From positions 112,567 to 176,566 of the forward strand of contig NZ_JADOVI010000008.1 of assembly GCF_015752155.1 (NCBI RefSeq): DNA of 64,000 nt. Direction: 5' to 3'. Both the position numbers and the translations under genes were made by a program. This DNA comes from Cryobacterium sp. MP_M3 (GTDB lineage: Bacteria > Actinomycetota > Actinomycetes > Actinomycetales > Microbacteriaceae). Under the pieces are notes generated by a model. That model had not been told where the DNA came from. It ran no database searches and saw nothing but the letters and a program-made list of their open reading frames with translations. Positions 25,702 to 33,311 of the stretch are shown here, in pieces (positions within the stretch are counted from its first letter, which is position 1; each line of letters begins with the position of its first letter).

Positions 25702-26709
25702 CTAACGGCGGCTTTCTGCCTCAGGACGCAGCCGGATGAGCCGCTGAGGGCCGTCCTCCTGCAGCTCGGCCAGATCGCCGCGCGATGCGAGAAAGTCGGT
25801 GAAGGAACGGAAGCCGAGCGGCTTCTCGTTGAAAGCGGGGTCCATCCGGCGCATCTGGTTCTTGATCGTGCCCGTGTTGAGCCACTCGTCCGCGTCGGCC
25901 TTGGCGTGACCGATCTTCAGCGCGCGCACGAGGAGCTCCGTTGCCTGTGTCTGCGGGTCGATGTCGTCGCCGGTCTCCGGCTCGTCGAACTGCGCATCCT
26001 CGGTGTGCGAGAACATGGGAATCGTGGTGAGCTTGCGGGCCTTGCTGGGAGCCGGTTCGGGTGCCGTTTCGGCGGGTTCCGCGGCCTTCCGGGTGACCTT
26101 GGGCCTCTCCGCTGCCTCGGCGGTGGCGGACTTGTCGACTCCGGGCAGCGAGGAGTAGTCCTCGAACTCGTCGCACGCGGCCGCAAGCGAGGTGCTCGTC
26201 GAACCCGCGACACCGATGCCGACGACGAAACGACCGAGCCGCTTCGACTTCTGCGCGAGGGCGATGTAGTCGGAGTCGCCGGCGATGATGATCACGTGGG
26301 TGAGGTCGGGCAGTCGGAAGAGGTCTTCGACCACGTCGACGGCGAGACGGATGTCGGCCCCGTTCTTGGTTCCCCGGGTGGTCGTGGTGAACAACTGGGT
26401 CAGGTCCACTGCCCGGGACATGAGCTGGCGCTGGTAGCTCGCATTGACGGGAACCGACCAGTCGGCGTATGCGCGGTTGACGACCAGGGTGCCGAATGAC
26501 GCGGCAAAGTCGATGATGGCGTTGAAATCGACCGTCGCGGCGGCGAGCTTCGCGGCGATCTCAGGGTCGGCATCCCGGCTCGACTTGTCGAAATCGCGGA
26601 TGCCGTCGCGCTGGAAGGCATTGCGCCCGTGCAACTGCTGATAGCGAGAGATGACGATGTTGTCGAAGTCGATGTAGAGGCCGACGCGTGCGTCGTTGGG
26701 TTCAGTCAT
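25702..26709 (-). CDS. NYN-domain putative ribonuclease with C-terminal LOTUS/OST-HTH domain
   Basis: A 335-residue protein. Residues 1-190 form a NYN (PIN-like) nuclease domain with acidic metal ligands in YIDFDN, NGADIRLAVD and AGDSDYIAL. A low-complexity Ala/Glu/Pro linker (about 195-245) follows. Residues about 258-330 form a LOTUS/OST-HTH domain (LLVRALKIGHAKAD...LGFRSFTDFLASRGD), a module that binds G-quadruplex or structured RNA. The architecture matches the LabA/DUF88 group. The ATG at 26709 has GGAGCTCC upstream; the longer open frame is GC-driven. RNA targets are unknown. Confidence 0.85.
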   Translation of the reverse strand: MTEPNDARVGLYIDFDNIVISRYQQLHGRNAFQRDGIRDFDKSSRDADPEIAAKLAAATVDFNAIIDFAASFGTLVVNRAYADWSVPVNASYQRQLMSRAVDLTQLFTTTTRGTKNGADIRLAVDVVEDLFRLPDLTHVIIIAGDSDYIALAQKSKRLGRFVVGIGVAGSTSTSLAAACDEFEDYSSLPGVDKSATAEAAERPKVTRKAAEPAETAPEPAPSKARKLTTIPMFSHTEDAQFDEPETGDDIDPQTQATELLVRALKIGHAKADADEWLNTGTIKNQMRRMDPAFNEKPLGFRSFTDFLASRGDLAELQEDGPQRLIRLRPEAESRR

Positions 26710-26824
26710 GGGGAGCTCCTCAGCCGCGGGCGGAAGACTCAGTAGCGATCCGGTACCTCTAGTCTGCTGCGAGCGACGTCGCGAGGGCAACTCGGTGCGC
26801 CCAGACCGATGGTTCCGCGCCCCC

Positions 26825-27298
26825 TCAGCGACCGGCCACATCCCGGATCTTGAACACCGGGAAGTCGGCTGCAATCGCCTCGAACGCCGCGACCGGCTCC
26901 GACTGATCGACCGGAATGTGCGGCCGGGCGCCGGGCGCTTGCGCCAGGTAGGCCTTGAGAATCGGCGCTCGAGCATCCGCTCGCACCTCTTCGAGCTGCA
27001 CCGGTCGCCTGCGTCCCGCGTGGATGACAGCGTGTCCGTTCGCGGCGCGCACATTGCGCACCCACCGCGATCCCTGTCCCAGCATCGAGACCGCGTATTC
27101 ATTACCTTCGAATCTCGCGATCACGAGCGGCAGGGTGAGCAGGGTGCGCGACTTCGGATTGACGGTCTCGATGCTTACTGCGCCGTGGCCAACGATGCCG
27201 AGCGAGAACACCATCGAGCTGATCCGGTTCAGGAAACGGGCCCACCGGTTCGGGCGTCCGCCGGCGTACATTCGCCGGAGGGAGTCATCACGAATCAT
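26825..27298 (-). CDS. Deazaflavin (F420)-dependent nitroreductase-family oxidoreductase
   Basis: A 157-residue protein of the split-beta-barrel DUF385/Ddn family, shown by RTLLTLPLVIARFEGNEYAVSMLGQGSRWVRNVRA, where the conserved GxGS-W-N contact with the deazaflavin cofactor is visible. Such enzymes use F420H2 to reduce quinones or xenobiotics at the membrane. No F420 biosynthesis gene is in the window, so cofactor use is inferred from the family. The start is the ATG at 27298. It lies 115 bases downstream of the NYN gene on the same strand's upstream side, without clear coupling. Confidence 0.78.
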   Translation of the reverse strand: MIRDDSLRRMYAGGRPNRWARFLNRISSMVFSLGIVGHGAVSIETVNPKSRTLLTLPLVIARFEGNEYAVSMLGQGSRWVRNVRAANGHAVIHAGRRRPVQLEEVRADARAPILKAYLAQAPGARPHIPVDQSEPVAAFEAIAADFPVFKIRDVAGR

Positions 27299-27400
27299 GA
27301 CCGGTCGAAGCGGAGTCGAGGGCGGGTGATGCGGTTGAGTCCAGGCATGAGCAGTATTCGTCTCCAACGGTCAATTGCTGAGGAGAGTCCCCAGGGATAC

Positions 27401-27502
27401 CTATCGCTTTTCACTGGGCGTCCTGGTCTGGCGAGGGTGCGTGCCGAACCCGACGAAGACACCCGCGATTTCGGCGAAGTGCACGAACAGATCGGTCTCC
27501 AT
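27401..27502 (-). pseudogene. Truncated membrane-protein remnant (33 residues)
   Basis: From the ATG at 27502, preceded by GGGGAG, the frame reads METDLFVHFAEIAGVFVGFG, a good start for a small actinobacterial membrane protein, then runs into unrelated residues and a TAG at 27401. Only the first hydrophobic segment remains, so this looks like the 5' end of a broken gene. The surrounding 544 bases (27299-27842) contain no intact gene that I can support. Confidence 0.45.
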
Positions 27503-27751
27503 AGTGCTCCCCGTCCCGGCGGTGCCCATGCCAGCCTCGCAACTGTTGGTGCGGGCTCTCTCAGGGTACTCCGAGCCGACCTACGTGCGTCCGGGTTTGT
27601 AGGTCGAGACGGATAGCGCCTCCGTGAGCCAATATCGCCAGGGGAAGCTGGCCGCGTCGCCACCGGGCCCGCGCGAGTTCGGTGCCAGTGATGATGTCGC
27701 CTGCCATCAGGCAGCCATATGGCTGTCCGGGCGCTCGGCTACCTTGAGGAC

Positions 27752-27774
27752 GTCACGGGCGAATAAGCCGTGAC
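27752..27774. terminator. Inverted repeat in decayed intergenic region
   Basis: GTCACGG-N9-CCGTGAC is a perfect 7-bp inverted repeat about 70 bases downstream of the DUF488 stop. It may terminate that gene on the minus strand. A CAGCCATATGGCTG palindrome lies about 40 bases further on. Confidence 0.4.
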
Positions 27775-27842
27775 CCACGGGACTCAGCCTGTTGAAGTCG
27801 CTCGTAGGGCGATCGTATCGGCGCGCTGACACGGCTCGCCGG

Positions 27843-28376
27843 TCACGCCTCGGGCGGGTACCAGACCTTCTGGCCGTCGGTCTTCGCGAAACTGGTCATG
27901 GCGTGCGGCTTCGTTGAGGTCCGACTCATGATGTCGGCAACCTGCAGACCTTGAACCATCAGTGCATCGCCTATCAGCGACCGATGACATCGCCAGGGCA
28001 CCGCTTCGGCGCACATGATCACTACTCTCTGCGTGGCCACCAGGGCGATCAACTCGTGGAGAGCGGCCGCGAACTCGGGCGTCTGCATGTAGTCGGCATA
28101 GTTGCGGAAGCTCCTGATGCGCCACGCCCCGTTGATGGTTGCTTCCGCTTGCGGGGTGTGGCGTAGACCGCCGAGCCCTTTCAACCGCTGATACTCGATG
28201 CCTGCCCCTGCCAGGCTTGTGGCGAGCTGGTGTTCCCCGAACTGTGGGTTGTGCCGCGAGCCTGGAACCGTGCGCACGTCGATGAGTCGTTCGATTCCGT
28301 TTGCTTCCAACATCCGGATGAATTCGTCGATTGGATGTGTTGAATGGCCGACTGTATACACGCACGTTGGATTCAT
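27843..28376 (-). CDS. DUF488 domain protein
   Basis: A 177-residue protein of the DUF488 family, recognised from YTVGHSTHPIDEFIRML, IDVRTVPGSRHNPQF and the Cys/Arg-rich VVIMCAEAVPWRCHRSLI. The family is often linked to DNA or nucleotide metabolism, but its activity is not established. The ATG at 28376 has an AGAGGA site 6 bases upstream; an in-frame TTG at 28388 is unlikely. It stands alone between a decayed region and the small zinc-ribbon gene. Confidence 0.85.
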   Translation of the reverse strand: MNPTCVYTVGHSTHPIDEFIRMLEANGIERLIDVRTVPGSRHNPQFGEHQLATSLAGAGIEYQRLKGLGGLRHTPQAEATINGAWRIRSFRNYADYMQTPEFAAALHELIALVATQRVVIMCAEAVPWRCHRSLIGDALMVQGLQVADIMSRTSTKPHAMTSFAKTDGQKVWYPPEA

Positions 28377-28515
28377 GTTCCTCTTCAACTGTCGTCGAGC
28401 GCCATTTCCGTCCCAGTGCGGGCCTTAGAAGAATTCCCAACCTGCTTCCGTCCCGGGAAACAAGGGGATAGACATCCGCCTGCGGGATGCCCGCACGGGC
28501 AGGTCGAGCTCGGAC

Positions 28516-28659
28516 TCAGGAGGGCTGGACCTCAACACCGCAGCGCCAGCACATTGCCGGCAGGTCAGCCTCGACCAGCGCGCCACATTCCGGACACACT
28601 CGCTCGAGCCAGCAGGCGGGGTCACCACTGGCAGGGACGTCACGCGGGTTGTCGTCCAT
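28516..28659 (-). CDS. Small zinc-ribbon-like protein coupled to TetR gene
   Basis: A 47-residue protein with ERVCPECGALVE and AMCWRCGVEV, two C-x2-C knuckles about 12 residues apart that should bind one zinc. The start ATG shares its A with the last base of the TetR stop (TGATG), and GGGAGGA precedes it, so it is translated by coupling with the regulator. Function is unknown. Possibilities are a protein-protein adaptor or modulator of the regulator; both are guesses. Confidence 0.65.
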   Translation of the reverse strand: MDDNPRDVPASGDPACWLERVCPECGALVEADLPAMCWRCGVEVQPS

Positions 28660-29327
28660 CACGATCCTCCCGGGAGCCGAAGGCGCGGGTCACCCTCCGT
28701 GATGGCGGGGTCCTCGACTTCCACACTCTTCGTCAGGCAGACGAGCGCCAGTGCTGACTGGGCGTGGTTCGTGGCCTCGGCAGCCGTCACCGGACCCAGC
28801 AGCCCGAGCAGCCGTCGCCGGTAGTCCTCACCCAGCAGGAGTGCATAGAGCGATTCCGCACGGGTTGCAACAGCCGGGCCGTGCTCGGCTCGAAGTCGGT
28901 CCGCGAGTCGCCTGATGTGCTGCATGTCGCCGTTGTCGTGGAGCTTTCGGGCGAGTTCCGGAAACCGCAGCGATTCGGCGATCACGAGCCGGTGCAGCCC
29001 GATCATCTGGGCGGAGTGCAATCCGTACACGATGCGCGTGGCCAGTGATTCCAGGGTTTCCGGCTCCAGGGGCTCGCCGCTGACGTTTGCGGCGAGGCGT
29101 CGTTGCATCTCGGTGAAGAGACCGTCCTTGTTGCCGAAGTAACTGTAGATGGTGCGTTTGGTGACCCGGGCCGCGGCCGCAATCCGGTCGACCGTCGCAT
29201 TGCCGAAGCCGTAGTCAAGGAAGACCGGCAGGGCGGCATCCAGGATCTGCGCACGACGTTCGATGCGCCCCGCCTCTGTGGGCCGGCCGCGTTTGCGAAC
29301 GGTGTGCGCTGTGGTCGCTGGGTCCAC
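28659..29327 (-). CDS. TetR/AcrR-family transcriptional regulator
   Basis: A 222-residue regulator. An arginine-rich lead is followed by the TetR DNA-binding domain (about residues 23-70: RAQILDAALPVFLDYGF...ITKRTIYSYFGNKDGLF-type) and a helical ligand domain. The GTG at 29327 has GAAGGG upstream. It is divergent from the three-gene 2-oxoacid dehydrogenase operon and the 137-base gap holds a matching palindrome, so it probably represses that operon and itself. The small zinc-ribbon gene follows with overlapping stop and start. Confidence 0.9.
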   Translation of the reverse strand: MDPATTAHTVRKRGRPTEAGRIERRAQILDAALPVFLDYGFGNATVDRIAAAARVTKRTIYSYFGNKDGLFTEMQRRLAANVSGEPLEPETLESLATRIVYGLHSAQMIGLHRLVIAESLRFPELARKLHDNGDMQHIRRLADRLRAEHGPAVATRAESLYALLLGEDYRRRLLGLLGPVTAAEATNHAQSALALVCLTKSVEVEDPAITEGDPRLRLPGGS

Positions 29328-29361
29328 GGTGAGCCCTTCGGATTCGGGAAGAATTCTTACC

Positions 29362-29378
29362 TCAAAGGTACCCTTTGA
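29362..29378. promoter_or_regulatory. TetR-type operator between regulator and dehydrogenase operon
   Basis: TCAAAGG-TAC-CCTTTGA is a perfect 7-bp inverted repeat. It lies 3 bases before a -10-like TAGAAT (29381-29386) reading towards the E1 alpha gene, so bound repressor would cover the promoter spacer. It is 35 bases upstream of the regulator start. Confidence 0.65.
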
Positions 29379-29464
29379 TGTAGAATGAAACTAATTCGTA
29401 TCATTAAAGTTTGCTACGACTCGTCGATCCCCGACCTGACAAAGGCCGAGCAGGGAGTGCTTTC

Positions 29465-30613
29465 ATGTCCACGCGTCCGCGAACAACAGCGGCCCCCAAG
29501 ACCCGGGGGGTGCCGCAGGTTCCCATGCCGCCCACGAGGCCTGTGGAACGGGCCCCAGCCTCGCCATTGGCCGAAGATGCGACCGGCGAACGCTCGGTCG
29601 GTTTCTACCGTCAGATGATGCTCATTCGCCGGTTCGAGGAGCGAGCGGCACGGGCCTACACTCAAGCGATGATCGGCGGATACTGCCACCTGAACCTTGG
29701 CGAGGAAGCCGCAGTCGTCGGACTCATGGCGGCGCTTCGCCCGAGCGACTACCTCTTCACCAACTACCGCGAGCATGGCTACGCGATAACTCGCGGCATC
29801 CATCCCAATCGGGTGATGGCGGAGCTGTACGGCCGGGCCGACGGCGTGTCCAAAGGGTGGGGCGGGTCCATGCATATGTTCGATTTTGAGAAGCGGATGC
29901 TGGGCGGTTATGGCATCGTCGGCGGCCAGATCCCCCTCGCCACGGGAGCCGCCCTGGCCATCGACTATCGCAGTGGGGACGAGATCGTCCTGTGCACGAT
30001 GGGCGACGGGACGACGAACATCGGGGCCTTCCACGAATCCCTGAACATAGCGTCACTCTGGAATCTGCCGATCGTGTACGTCGTCATCAACAACGCGCTC
30101 GGGATGGCCACGACGGTCGAGAAGTCTTCCGCGGAGCCTGATCTCTACAAGAGGGCATCCGCCTACCGGATGGCGTCCGAACGCGTCGATGGGCTCGATC
30201 CCATCGCCGTGTTCGAAGCGGCCGAACGAGCTGTCGCGATGGCTCGTGGCGGCAGGCCGTTCCTGCTCGAAGTCGTGACCGAGCGTCTCCGAGGGCACTC
30301 CGTCGTTGACCCCGCAAAGTACCGTTCAGCCGAAGAGATGGTCCAGGTGAAAGAGCGCGACCCGGTTCCGGCCTTTGCGGCGAAGCTCGTCGCGGACGGC
30401 CTGCTCGACGAGCAGGAATTGGCGTCCATCGACCAGGACGCAACCGCACAGGCGGCCGCGGCCGCGGCCTTTGCCGAAAACAGCGCATTCCCTGACGTGT
30501 CGACCCTCTTCGACTACACCTACGCCACACCCGTCGCAAACGACTCCCACCGGTTGCCGGGGCAACCTCTGTTCGAACCTGCACCAATCCCGGAGTACGG
30601 AGTCAGCCAATGA
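29465..30613 (+). CDS. pdhA: Thiamine-dependent 2-oxoacid (pyruvate-type) dehydrogenase E1 alpha
   Basis: A 382-residue E1 alpha subunit that decarboxylates a 2-oxoacid with thiamine diphosphate. The ThDP motif is visible as MGDGTTNIGAFHESLNIASLWNLP-IVYVVINN, and GGSMHMF-to-GGYGIVGGQIPLATG matches pyruvate-type E1 alpha. The phosphorylation-loop-like segment RGHSVVDPAKYR is present. A Pro/Thr-rich N-terminal extension of about 40 residues precedes the fold. ATG at 29465 with GGGAG upstream. E1 beta follows with an ATGA overlap. Branched-chain or acetoin dehydrogenase is the main alternative. Confidence 0.85.
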   Translation: MSTRPRTTAAPKTRGVPQVPMPPTRPVERAPASPLAEDATGERSVGFYRQMMLIRRFEERAARAYTQAMIGGYCHLNLGEEAAVVGLMAALRPSDYLFTNYREHGYAITRGIHPNRVMAELYGRADGVSKGWGGSMHMFDFEKRMLGGYGIVGGQIPLATGAALAIDYRSGDEIVLCTMGDGTTNIGAFHESLNIASLWNLPIVYVVINNALGMATTVEKSSAEPDLYKRASAYRMASERVDGLDPIAVFEAAERAVAMARGGRPFLLEVVTERLRGHSVVDPAKYRSAEEMVQVKERDPVPAFAAKLVADGLLDEQELASIDQDATAQAAAAAAFAENSAFPDVSTLFDYTYATPVANDSHRLPGQPLFEPAPIPEYGVSQ

Positions 30614-31626
30614 GCATCATGACCTACCGACAGGCACTGCACGACACTCTGCGCTCCGAAATGCACCGGGACGCGGACGTGTTCCTGATGGGCGAGGAAA
30701 TCGGCCTCTTCGAAGGCGCCTACAAGATCACCGCCGGACTGCTCGACGAATTCGGTGAGAAGCGTGTGAGGGACACCTCGATCGCCGAAGAGGGCTTCAC
30801 CGGCGCCGCCATCGGTGCCGCCATGCTCGGTCTCCGCCCCGTCGTCGAGATCATGACCATCAACTTCTCCCTGCTGGCGCTCGACCAGATCGTGAACCAC
30901 GCTGCCAAGATCTACGGCATGTTCGGCGGGCAGGCCAGGGTTCCCCTGGTCATCCGCACGCCGGGCGGCGGTGGCCAGCAGCTGGGGGCGACCCACTCGC
31001 AGAACATTGAGCTCTTCTATGCTTTCGTGCCCGGGATGAAGGTCGTGGCGCCAAGCACACCCGCCGACGCCAAGGCGCTTCTGATCGCGGCGATTCGGGA
31101 CGATGACCCGGTTCTCTTCCTGGAGAATCTGTCCTTGTACAACAACAAGGGGGAGGTGCCCGACGGTGACGTGCCGGCTGAGATCGGCAAAGCAGCCGTC
31201 ACTCGTCAGGGGAGCGACATCACCCTGATCGGCTACTCGCGGATGGCCTATGTTGCGTCTCAGGTTGCGGAACAGCTCGCGGAGTCGGACGGCCTGGACA
31301 TCGAGGTCATCGACCTGCGCAGCCTGCGCCCGCTCGACCGTGAAACCGTCGTGGAGTCTGTCAAGAAAACGCACGCCGCCGTCATCCTCGAGGATGATTG
31401 GCTGACCTACGGAATCGGCGCTGAGATCGCGGCGACAATCTCCGACGGCGCCTTCGACTATCTGGACGCGCCTGTTCGACGCGTCGCGATGGCCGAAGTG
31501 CCGCTGCCCTACTCAAGACCACTGGAGACAGCCGCGTTGCCGTCGGCCGATGACGTCATCGGCGCCATTCGCCAGACCCTCGACGCCGTCGGTCGCCGCC
31601 GCTACCCGATGGGTGCACAATCATGA
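30610..31626 (+). CDS. pdhB: 2-oxoacid (pyruvate-type) dehydrogenase E1 beta
   Basis: A 338-residue E1 beta subunit, partner of the preceding gene in the alpha2-beta2 decarboxylase. Recognised from MGEEIGLFEGAYKITAGL, DTSIAEEGFTGAAIGAAM and the C-terminal transketolase-like domain (EVIDLRSLRPLDRETVVESV). The segment RTPGGGGQQLGATHSQNIE is typical of pyruvate-type beta subunits. Overlaps of 4 bases at both ends show one translationally coupled operon. Confidence 0.88.
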   Translation: MSIMTYRQALHDTLRSEMHRDADVFLMGEEIGLFEGAYKITAGLLDEFGEKRVRDTSIAEEGFTGAAIGAAMLGLRPVVEIMTINFSLLALDQIVNHAAKIYGMFGGQARVPLVIRTPGGGGQQLGATHSQNIELFYAFVPGMKVVAPSTPADAKALLIAAIRDDDPVLFLENLSLYNNKGEVPDGDVPAEIGKAAVTRQGSDITLIGYSRMAYVASQVAEQLAESDGLDIEVIDLRSLRPLDRETVVESVKKTHAAVILEDDWLTYGIGAEIAATISDGAFDYLDAPVRRVAMAEVPLPYSRPLETAALPSADDVIGAIRQTLDAVGRRRYPMGAQS

Positions 31627-32927
31627 TCGAAATCACCATGCCCCGCCTTTCCGACACGATGGAGGAAGGCGCCATCGCCATCTGGCACAAGCAGCCCGGT
31701 GATCGAGTCGAGGTCGGCGACCTGCTCGTCGAGATCGAGACTGACAAAGCCACGATGGAATATGAAGCCTACGAAGCCGGCATGCTGTCCGAGCATCTTG
31801 TGCCGGAGGGCAAACTGGTCTCCATCGGCGTGCCCATCGCCCTGCTCGACGATGGCAGGCCGAGCACCGATCCCGCGCCAGGGGCGGCGCCCGCCGCCGC
31901 TGCCGGTTCTGCCGCGTCGGCCCCTGTCTTGGTGACCGAGGATGCCCCCGCGAGCCCTGTCTCGGCACTTGCTTCGGCCACCGGCAAAGCCTCCATGGAA
32001 AGTGATCGCCTCTTTGCGTCGCCCCTGGTGCGCAAGCTCGCACGGGAGCACCATCTCGACCTGAGTCAGGTGCGCGGCACGGGGCCCGGCGGTCGAATCA
32101 TCCGGTCGGATACCGACGAACTGCTCGCGCAGGCGACGGGTTCCGGTCGTGGCGCGCTCAGCACATCGGTGACCGCTGCGCTCGCTCCGGAAACGTCCGC
32201 AGTCTCGCATGAGGTCGACGACAAGCGTTCATCCGAGGCCGTCCCGCTGAGCAATATGCGCCGCATCATCGCGCGACGGCTGGGCGAGAGCGCCCGCAGC
32301 ATCCCGCACTTCTTCGTCACCGCCGCAGCGGACGCAGAGAATCTGGTGCAGCTGCGCACTGACCTGAACGCGCAGCTTGTTCTGGCCGGTCGACCGAAGG
32401 TGAGCATCAACGACCTGCTCATTCGGGCGAGCGCGCTCGCTTTGCGCGAGCAGCCTGAGGTGAACGCGTCCTATATCGATGACGCGAGCGGCGAGATGCT
32501 GGTGCATCACCGGGTCAACATCGGTGTGGCAGTCGCCTCCGCCAACGGCCTTGTTGTTCCCGTCATCGAGGACGCGGACCAGAAGACGGTCAGCCGGCTC
32601 GGCACGGAGGCCAGGGCCCTGGTCGTCCTGGCCAACGCCAAGAAGCTCACGCCGGCCCAGATGTCGGGCGGAACCTTCACGATCAGCAACCTCGGCATGT
32701 TCGGGGTGGAGCAATTCACCGCGATCATCAACCCTCCCGAAGGGGCGATCCTGGCTGTCGGCGGCACCGCTCCCGAAGCGGTCGTGGTGGGCGGTGAAAT
32801 CGTCATCCGGCACAGGATGCGCTATACCCTGTCGGCGGACCATCGGATCATCGACGGCGCCGTGGCCGCGCAGTTCCTGCAGACCCTGTCCCGCCTGATC
32901 GAGAATCCGTGGACGATCATCGCCTGA
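31623..32927 (+). CDS. pdhC: Dihydrolipoamide acyltransferase E2
   Basis: A 434-residue E2 core. Residues 1-80 are one lipoyl domain with the lipoylated lysine in EIETDKATMEYEAYE. An Ala/Pro-rich linker follows. Residues about 120-160 are the peripheral-subunit-binding domain (SPLVRKLAREHHLDLSQVRGTG). Residues about 205-434 are the catalytic acyltransferase, with the active site seen as SADHRIIDGAVAAQFL. It transfers the acyl group to CoA. No lipoamide dehydrogenase (E3) gene follows, so E3 must come from elsewhere. Confidence 0.92.
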   Translation: MIEITMPRLSDTMEEGAIAIWHKQPGDRVEVGDLLVEIETDKATMEYEAYEAGMLSEHLVPEGKLVSIGVPIALLDDGRPSTDPAPGAAPAAAAGSAASAPVLVTEDAPASPVSALASATGKASMESDRLFASPLVRKLAREHHLDLSQVRGTGPGGRIIRSDTDELLAQATGSGRGALSTSVTAALAPETSAVSHEVDDKRSSEAVPLSNMRRIIARRLGESARSIPHFFVTAAADAENLVQLRTDLNAQLVLAGRPKVSINDLLIRASALALREQPEVNASYIDDASGEMLVHHRVNIGVAVASANGLVVPVIEDADQKTVSRLGTEARALVVLANAKKLTPAQMSGGTFTISNLGMFGVEQFTAIINPPEGAILAVGGTAPEAVVVGGEIVIRHRMRYTLSADHRIIDGAVAAQFLQTLSRLIENPWTIIA

Positions 32928-32975
32928 GGCAGTCCGTCACTCCGGCACCGGCCGGGTTCAGCGAGTCGCCATGGT

Positions 32976-33308
32976 CTAGCCCTTTTTGGCGACGGTCATC
33001 AGGACCGTGGAATCTTCAATCGCGGCGAGGCTGTGGCGTGCATCAGGAACGATCAGGAGGTCCCCGGTGCGGCCTTCCCAGACGACGTCGCCCATTCTCA
33101 GCTGGACCCGCCCGCTGAGGACGTAAATTGTTGCCTCGCCCGGATTCTCATGCTCGCTCAGGGACCTCCCGTCGAGCAGGGCGATGACGGTTTGACGCAG
33201 GATCTTCTCGTGTCCCCCGAAGACCGTGTCGGCTGCGCGACCACTCGTGCTGTCGGTGGCGGCCTTGAGCTGTTGGCGAGCGAGCGCCTCGATCGAGATT
33301 TTCTGCAC
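32976..33308 (-). CDS. Small cupin-domain protein
   Basis: A 110-residue single-cupin protein. Metal-ligand positions are seen in SLSEHENPGEATIYVLSGRVQL (motif 1) and LLIVPDARHSLAAIEDS (motif 2 His). It starts at a GTG 3 bases after the TDT transporter stop, so the two form an operon. Cupins of this size may be isomerases, dioxygenase-like or sensors; nothing here decides. Confidence 0.8.
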   Translation of the reverse strand: MQKISIEALARQQLKAATDSTSGRAADTVFGGHEKILRQTVIALLDGRSLSEHENPGEATIYVLSGRVQLRMGDVVWEGRTGDLLIVPDARHSLAAIEDSTVLMTVAKKG

Positions 33309-33311
33309 TGT

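Noticed and set aside
27295..27663. 122-codon minus-strand frame and overlapping plus-strand frames in the decayed segment
   Set aside because: Arg/Pro/Ser-rich noise with no ribosome site; only the METDLFVHF head fragment looks protein-derived.
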